Source: Verrucomicrobiota bacterium
GTDB taxonomy: Bacteria; Verrucomicrobiota; Verrucomicrobiia; Opitutales; Opitutaceae
Assembly (NCBI GenBank): GCA_030604905.1
Contig: JAUVVA010000029.1
Span: 1-36,288, forward strand
Direction of reading: 5' to 3'
Length of the DNA stretch: 36,288 bases
Numbering within the stretch: position 1 is the stretch's first letter; the number at the start of each line of letters is the position of its first letter. The notes under the pieces are model-generated. The model worked only from the letters and a program-made list of their open reading frames with translations. It was not told the DNA's origin and did not search any database. Positions 32,448 through 36,288 of the stretch are shown one piece after another. A program made the translations under genes and the position numbers.

Positions 32448-34282
32448 AGCCTGAAACGGCCGCGCACGCGCGCCCGAACTTCCTCGTCATCCTCGCCGAC
32501 GATCTCGGTTGCGACGACCTCGGGGCCTACGGAAACGCGCTCGCGCGCACCCCGGTGCTGGACGCGTTGGCGCGGCGCTCGGTCGTGTTTGACGACTTCA
32601 CCGTCAATCCGGTCTGCGCGCCGTCGCGGGCGACGTTGATGACCGGGCGGCATTTTTTGCGCACGGGGGTTTCGCACGTGCACGGAGGGAAGGATTTTCT
32701 CCATCTCGACGAGATGATCCTGCCGCAGTTTCTGCGGCGCGCCGGCTATGCGACCGGCATGTGGGGCAAGTGGCACCTCGGCGACGCGCCCGGCTACCAT
32801 CCCTGGGAACGCGGGTTCGACGAGGCGTGGTCGGCGCGGCTTTACCGGCATTTTCCGGCGGAGGGGCGTTGGAACGGTCGTCCGGTCCCGCACGAAGGCT
32901 GGGCCGACGCGGCGATGGTGAACTACGCGATCGATTTTATCGACCGGCACCGCGAAGGGCCCTGGCTGGCCTACCTGCCGACGATGAGCCCGCACAGTCC
33001 GCTCCGCGCGCCGGAGGAGTTTGTCGCGCCGCATCGCGGCCCCGGCGTGTCCGAAGCGTTGGCGACCCTGCGCGGCATGATCAGCCACCTCGACCATCAA
33101 CTCGGGCGGCTCTTCGCGCACCTCGACGCGACCGGCCTGACCGAGAACACCGTGATCCTTTTTCTGAGCGACAACGGTCCCGCGCGGGAGACCGGCGCGT
33201 TGAGCGACGCGGATCGCGAGGCCCGGAAGATCGCGGGCCGGCGCGGCTGGAAAGGCGATATCTGGGAAAACGGCGTGCGCTCGCCGTTGCTGGTCAAGCA
33301 GGGCGCGCGCTGGACGCCGCGCCGCGCGCCGACCCCGGTCGCGATGGAAGACATGTTGCCGACCCTCTTGGAACTCGCGGGCCTGCCGCCCGAGCCGGGG
33401 ACCGGCGAACGCGCGCGGGACGGGGCGAGTCTGCTGCCGGTCTTGGAACGCCGTCGTGGAGCGGAGGCGGCGCGCACCGTCTTCAACTACGCGAACCCCG
33501 GCTGGCCGCCGGGCGATCGGCCCTACGATCCGGACGGCACGCGCGACGAGTATCGTCCGGTATCGGCGGACGAGCGCGAGCGCCTGCCCGGCGTGGAGCA
33601 GGTGATCTCGGTCCGGCGCGGGCCGTGGAAATTCGCGCGCAATCCGGACGTCAACACGCGGCTCGAGCACGCCGAGGCGAGCGAGTGGTTGCTCAATTTG
33701 CAGGAAGACCCGGGCGAGATGATGAACATGATCGAGGACGCCCCGCTGGTGGCCGACAAACTGCGCTGCGAGTTGGACCGCTGGTGGGAGGACGTGAGGT
33801 CGGAGCCGCACGCGTTTAGCGCGCCGGAATTTTTTCTGCCCGGCGAGGAAAGCGACGCGCTTTCGATCCCGGCCAAGACGGCGTGCGCGTTGGCGGACGG
33901 CTTGCGCAACACCGTGACGGTCCTGAAGGGCTGGACGCGCGCCGGGCAAGCGGCCGACTACCATATTCGCATCAACGAACCCTGCGCAGCCGAGGTCGCC
34001 ATCCGGCTGGCCCGCCCGCTGTCGATGGCGAGCGTGTGGCGCGTGAGCGCGCGGGTGGGGGAGCGCGAGATCGCGTGCGAATACGGCATCGCGCCCGGCG
34101 AGATCGAGGGCGTCGCGCGCTTGCCGCTGGATTTCGATACGGTCGGCGCGGGCGCCTTGCGGATCGAGTTGATCGGGCTGTCGGTCGGTGAAGAGGCGTG
34201 GCTCGAAGCGCTCACGCTTGCACCGCGCCTGCGCACGGCGCGGCGACCGACGGACGCGAGGCGCGAGACGGTCGTGATGTGA
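32399..34282 (+). CDS. Sulfatase, S1 family, with C-terminal beta-sandwich extension
   Basis: The core begins at RPNFLVILADDLGCDDLGAYG. The formylglycine motif is CAPSR (Cys73 in this numbering) in NPVCAPSRATLMTGRHF, followed by GMWGKWHLGD, PHSPLRAPEEF, ILFLSDNGPARE and WENGVRSPLLVKQG. After the normal sulfatase end (WLLNLQEDPGEMMNMIED) there are about 130 more residues (NTVTVLKGWTRAGQAADYHIRINEP through LRIELIGLS) that look like a carbohydrate-binding-type beta-sandwich, similar in place to the end of the sulfatase at 11797. The start is unsettled: no ATG or GTG lies near the core. I give TTG at 32399; CTG at 32429 has GGAG eight bases upstream, and CTG at 32444 overlaps the previous stop. 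The 3' end precedes the tRNA-Asp repeat array. Confidence 0.88.
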   Translation: MAGISHGDRTLRHTALKPETAAHARPNFLVILADDLGCDDLGAYGNALARTPVLDALARRSVVFDDFTVNPVCAPSRATLMTGRHFLRTGVSHVHGGKDFLHLDEMILPQFLRRAGYATGMWGKWHLGDAPGYHPWERGFDEAWSARLYRHFPAEGRWNGRPVPHEGWADAAMVNYAIDFIDRHREGPWLAYLPTMSPHSPLRAPEEFVAPHRGPGVSEALATLRGMISHLDHQLGRLFAHLDATGLTENTVILFLSDNGPARETGALSDADREARKIAGRRGWKGDIWENGVRSPLLVKQGARWTPRRAPTPVAMEDMLPTLLELAGLPPEPGTGERARDGASLLPVLERRRGAEAARTVFNYANPGWPPGDRPYDPDGTRDEYRPVSADERERLPGVEQVISVRRGPWKFARNPDVNTRLEHAEASEWLLNLQEDPGEMMNMIEDAPLVADKLRCELDRWWEDVRSEPHAFSAPEFFLPGEESDALSIPAKTACALADGLRNTVTVLKGWTRAGQAADYHIRINEPCAAEVAIRLARPLSMASVWRVSARVGEREIACEYGIAPGEIEGVARLPLDFDTVGAGALRIELIGLSVGEEAWLEALTLAPRLRTARRPTDARRETVVM

Positions 34283-34555
34283 GCCGCGCCGCGCGCTCAG
34301 CGATTTTCATCGCTTGGGTGCCTCCTATCCAGCCTGGCTCTCTTGCCCGCCCTGATGGACTAAACGCTGACACCGCACCGTTTAGATGTAACTCTTGCCC
34401 GCGAATTTCAGTGGCTTTTTGGTGGCTTCGAAATCCGCAAAATGGGCCAAATCCTGCCAAAGCGGGCTCAACCCGGCTGAAATGGAAATCCCTCTTAATT
34501 TCTTGGTCTGTAACGTAAGTAAGCCCACTTCCGAGGGAAGTGGACTTATTGAGAA
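34283..34555. other. Gene-free region with lower GC between the sulfatase and the tRNA-Asp repeats
   Basis: No gene is supported. From about 34370 to 34555 the sequence is distinctly more A+T-rich than the rest of the window, suggesting foreign origin. A 13-base-stem hairpin at 34520-34548 stands 8 bases after a tRNA-Asp 3'-end copy. Confidence 0.55.
34520..34548 (-). terminator. Hairpin behind the left-most tRNA-Asp 3'-end copy of the array
   Basis: On the minus strand TAAGTCCACTTCC pairs with GGAAGTGGGCTTA (one G-U pair, loop CTC). No clear T-run follows. Its position relative to the tRNA 3'-end copy matches the true terminators in the other units. Confidence 0.5.
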
Positions 34556-34573
34556 TGGCGGGATGGACGGGAC
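34556..34573 (-). repeat. tRNA-Asp 3'-end copy, unit 3
   Basis: These 18 bases are identical to the last 18 bases of the tRNA-Asp gene, including CCA. They are followed on the plus-strand side by the CCGCGG hairpin (34575-34592) and AATGACC heptamers (34593-34633). Confidence 0.85.
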
Positions 34574-34592
34574 GCCGCGGTTGGCACCGCGG

Positions 34593-34633
34593 AATGACCA
34601 ATGACCAATGACCAATGACGAATGACGAATGCC
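34593..34633. repeat. AATGACC heptamer tandem repeat, copy 4
   Basis: Six 7-base units, AATGACC then AATGACG, in the same position relative to the CCGCGG hairpin as at 11345 and 11655. Confidence 0.8.
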
Positions 34634-34835
34634 CAAGGAGGGCGGAAGGAGGGCGGACGGGGAAAGGTCGATGTCGGCGGAGGCGAAGCCGGAGCGCTTG
34701 ACACCCGCGTCGAGCCGCGAAGCGGCGGGGTCGCGGCTCGAGGTCCGGGCATCCCGCCTGAGGGTTGCGTTGCCAAACAAAAAGCCCCGACTACCTGGAG
34801 GTAATCGGGGCCAAAAGTGGCGGGATGGACGGGAC
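34620..34835 (-). repeat. 216-bp dispersed repeat ending in a tRNA-Asp 3' end (array copy)
   Basis: This pairs with 11421-11636, with three substitutions in 216 bases. On the minus strand it starts with the tRNA-Asp 3' end (34818-34838 matches 21 bases of the tRNA gene), then the hairpin 34784-34811, then the inverted-repeat-rich block. A diverged version of the same block lies between it and the real tRNA (34836-34978). Confidence 0.92.
34784..34811 (-). terminator. Terminator-like hairpin, unit 2 of the array
   Basis: The stem is the same as at 11585-11612 (GCCCCGATTACCT with AGGTAGTCGGGGC) and is followed by TTTTTG on the minus strand. Confidence 0.75.
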
Positions 34836-34978
34836 TCGGCGGAGGCGAAGCCGGAGCGCTTGACACCCGCGTCGGGCCGCGGAGCGGCGGGGTCGCGGCT
34901 CGAGGGCTGGCCATCCCGCCTGAACGTTTCGCCGCAACAAAAAGCCCCCGACTACTGATCTGTAATCGGGGGCCAAAG
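34836..34978 (-). repeat. Diverged repeat unit directly behind tRNA-Asp
   Basis: The block containing GGCGAAGCCGGAGCGCTTGA and the GAGCCGCGA inverted repeat is shared with the 216-bp repeat but carries more substitutions, and its hairpin sequence differs. It lacks the AAGGAGGGCGG segment and the heptamers. Confidence 0.8.
34944..34973 (-). terminator. Rho-independent terminator of tRNA-Asp
   Basis: On the minus strand GCCCCCGATTAC pairs with GTAGTCGGGGGC (one G-U pair, loop AGATCA) and is followed by TTTTTG, five bases after the tRNA CCA end. Confidence 0.85.
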
Positions 34979-35055
34979 TGGCGGGATGGACGGGACTCGA
35001 ACCCGCGACCTTCTGCGTGACAGGCAGACGCTCTAACCAGCTGAGCTACCACCCC
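34979..35055 (-). tRNA. tRNA-Asp (GTC)
   Basis: The 77-base cloverleaf on the minus strand starts GGGGTGGTAGCTCAGCTGG. The anticodon loop is CTGTCAC with GTC at 35021-35019, the T arm is GTCGCGGGTTCGAGTCCCG, and the acceptor strand CCATCCC pairs with GGGGTGG, then discriminator G and an encoded CCA. It is complete and looks functional. The 3' end of the neighbouring 214-aa frame overlaps its first 23 bases. Confidence 0.97.
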
Positions 35056-35677
35056 GTGAGGGGAAAGAGGTGCGGACGCTAGAATCCGCCTCCTCTCGGT
35101 CAATAGCTTTTTCCGAGTTTTCTTGGTTCGCCGCGAAAAAAACCGGACTGCAGGTGCTCAGCACCTGGCGCCAGAGATCGACTTCACCCGGCAGCCCCAG
35201 ATTCACCAAGAGCGTCGCTATCCCGGCCTCCGAGGGCTCCACCACCGCGTGCTTCAGATCCGCCGGCCACTCCGGTCGCAAGCGTCTCGCCAGCGCCCAG
35301 CAGGCCCAGGCCCGGGCGGCGCGTTGCTCGCGGCGCGGCTCGTTCATTCGGTCGGCGAAGTGCTGAAAATGCACCCGGGGGTTGCCGATGAAGACCGTCG
35401 GCGGGGTGTGGGCCAGGAACCAAGCCATCGCGGCGTAGGGCATGGGCCAGGCGCGTAGCTCGGGCTCGTCGCCGCGCAGGTCCGCCCCCATCGCCCGGTC
35501 GAGGCAGAGCACGGCGCGGGCGGCGAGGCCGCGCAGCCAGAGGGCGTGGCCGTATTCGAGGCAGCTGAGGTAAAAGGCGCCGTCGCGCGCCTCACCGTGT
35601 CGCGAGAGGTGGCGGTGATCGATCCCCGCCGGGGGCGGGGGCAGGTGAGGGCAGGGCGGGAACTTCGGCGCGGACAT
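35033..35677 (-). CDS. Conserved hypothetical protein, 214 aa, 3' end overlapping tRNA-Asp
   Basis: I recognise no named family. It starts at MSAPKFPPCPHLPPPPAGIDHRHL; the 12 residues upstream in frame look unrelated. The body is helical and rich in Ala, Arg and Trp: DGAFYLSCLEYGHALWLRGLAARAVLCLDRAMGADL, PMPYAAMAWFLAH, GNPRVHFQHFADRMNEPRREQRAARAWACWALAR, then EPSEAGIATLLVNLGLPGEVDLWRQVL. There is no signal peptide or membrane helix. The last seven codons and stop run into the 5' end of tRNA-Asp. Either the overlap is real or the C-terminal tail was altered. Its sequence pattern suggests a true gene of a lineage-specific family. A hairpin with T-run lies upstream at 35732. Confidence 0.72.
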   Translation of the reverse strand: MSAPKFPPCPHLPPPPAGIDHRHLSRHGEARDGAFYLSCLEYGHALWLRGLAARAVLCLDRAMGADLRGDEPELRAWPMPYAAMAWFLAHTPPTVFIGNPRVHFQHFADRMNEPRREQRAARAWACWALARRLRPEWPADLKHAVVEPSEAGIATLLVNLGLPGEVDLWRQVLSTCSPVFFAANQENSEKAIDREEADSSVRTSFPSRGGSSAG

Positions 35678-35731
35678 AGGGCGGCAATCGAATGACCATG
35701 GAGCGGCGTCCAATGTCCAAGCCTAGAAAAA

Positions 35732-35753
35732 GCGGCCCCCCGGGGCGGGCCGC
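35732..35753 (-). terminator. Hairpin with T-run on the minus strand between the 214-aa gene and guaA
   Basis: GCGGCCC pairs with GGGCCGC, and TTTTTC follows on the minus strand. It looks like a terminator for leftward transcription, but no leftward gene lies just to its right in the window. It may block antisense transcription out of guaA or act as an attenuator for the 214-aa gene. Confidence 0.5.
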
Positions 35754-35859
35754 GGGGCTGTGACGAACGCACGCAAGCTGGCAGCAAGGCCTTTTGCGCC
35801 CCCTCCCGCTTCTTCCTTGGCCCCGTGGCTGCTAGGCCTTTCGCTCCGCCTTTGCCCTC

Positions 35860-36288
35860 ATGTCCCAGATCATCGCCGTCCTCGATTTCGGTTCCCAATA
35901 CACCCAGGTCATCGCCCGCCGCATCCGCGAGTGCCAGGTCCTCTCCAAGATCTACCACTTCGCCACCCCCGCCGCGCAGCTGAAGGCCGACGGCGTCATC
36001 GGCATCATCCTCTCCGGCGGTCCGAGCAGCGTCTTCGCCAAGGAGGCCCCGATGCCGGACCGCGCCATCTTCGAGCTGGGCGTGCCCATCCTCGGCATCT
36101 GCTACGGCATCCAGCTGCAGGGCCATCTGCTCGGCGGCAAGGTCTCCAAGAGCACCCATCGTGAATACGGCCACGGCGTGCTCACCCTGCAAAAGCCCGG
36201 CCGCCTCTTCAAGGGCCTGCCCAAGAAGCTCAAGGTCTGGAACTCGCACGGCGACCGCCTCATCGCCCTGCCCCCGGGCTACACCGCC
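35860..36288 (+). CDS. guaA: GMP synthase, N-terminal glutamine amidotransferase part (runs off the window)
   Basis: The 143 visible residues are the class I glutamine amidotransferase domain of GMP synthase, which feeds ammonia to the XMP-to-GMP step of purine synthesis. Hallmarks are [21 protein letters not shown] at the start, [12 protein letters not shown], the nucleophile Cys in [25 protein letters not shown], and [15 protein letters not shown]. The ATP-pyrophosphatase and dimerisation domains lie beyond the window. The ATG at 35860 is the family start. It is a core housekeeping gene and marks the right-hand border of the accessory region. Confidence 0.97.
   Translation, partial: MSQIIAVLDFGSQYTQVIARRIRECQVLSKIYHFATPAAQLKADGVIGIILSGGPSSVFAKEAPMPDRAIFELGVPILGICYGIQLQGHLLGGKVSKSTHREYGHGVLTLQKPGRLFKGLPKKLKVWNSHGDRLIALPPGYTA

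Noticed and set aside
34212..34780. Integrase remnant next to tRNA-Asp
   Set aside because: The A+T-richer stretch tempted this reading, but no tyrosine-recombinase motif (Arg-His-x-x-Arg, Tyr) appears in any frame.

Overview
The window is high-GC bacterial chromosome, most likely from Verrucomicrobiota of the Opitutaceae type. This rests on gene content: a GH52 beta-xylosidase, several sulfatases beside LacI-type regulators, a PEP-CTERM protein with a VPEP tail, a stand-alone prepilin-like protein, weak Shine-Dalgarno signals, and heptanucleotide repeats. No species is assigned. One tRNA (tRNA-Asp) and no rRNA, CRISPR array, integrase or intact insertion sequence were seen.

Layout. 1-3297: a WYL-type regulator cut by the window edge, a small unknown protein, and a divergent intracellular GH52 beta-xylosidase. 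3298-4664: gene-poor, with the 3' relic of a DndA-like cysteine desulfurase. 4665-10813: a defence island, all on the minus strand. In transcription order it holds a 96-aa protein, a DUF4268 protein with a nuclease-like N-terminus, a membrane-anchored Mrr-type endonuclease, a small lipoprotein, an HNH endonuclease with a phosphorothioate-sensing (SBD-like) N-terminus, and a 760-aa fusion of methyltransferase, HNH nuclease and LexA/UmuD-type S24 peptidase. The last three are tightly packed and probably co-transcribed. 10814-11796: repeat-rich DNA around a DUF4236 gene.

11797-34282 is a carbohydrate-utilisation region. It holds three sulfatases, a GH30 enzyme, a trehalase-like GH37, a large secreted clan-A glycosidase, a secreted GH74-like protein, an uncharacterised 403-aa protein, three LacI-type regulators (one with a large internal deletion), a prepilin-like protein, and two secreted proteins. 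A roughly 210-aa domain is shared by those two secreted proteins and the GH74-like protein. Similar palindromes lie upstream of two of these genes and in the lacI-prepilin gap, suggesting one LacI regulon. The likely job is uptake-side breakdown of a sulfated plant or algal polysaccharide. 34283-36288: an array of tRNA-Asp 3'-end copies, each followed by a hairpin, then intact tRNA-Asp, a small protein overlapping it, and the 5' part of guaA.

The strongest candidates for something new are the methyltransferase-HNH-S24 fusion, which looks able to cut itself in the manner of LexA, coupled to a phosphorothioate-sensing nuclease near a decayed dndA; the tRNA-Asp 3'-end/terminator repeat family, one copy of which sits 23 kb away; and the shared secreted domain with its putative operator. 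All calls come from reading the sequence; no database search was run.
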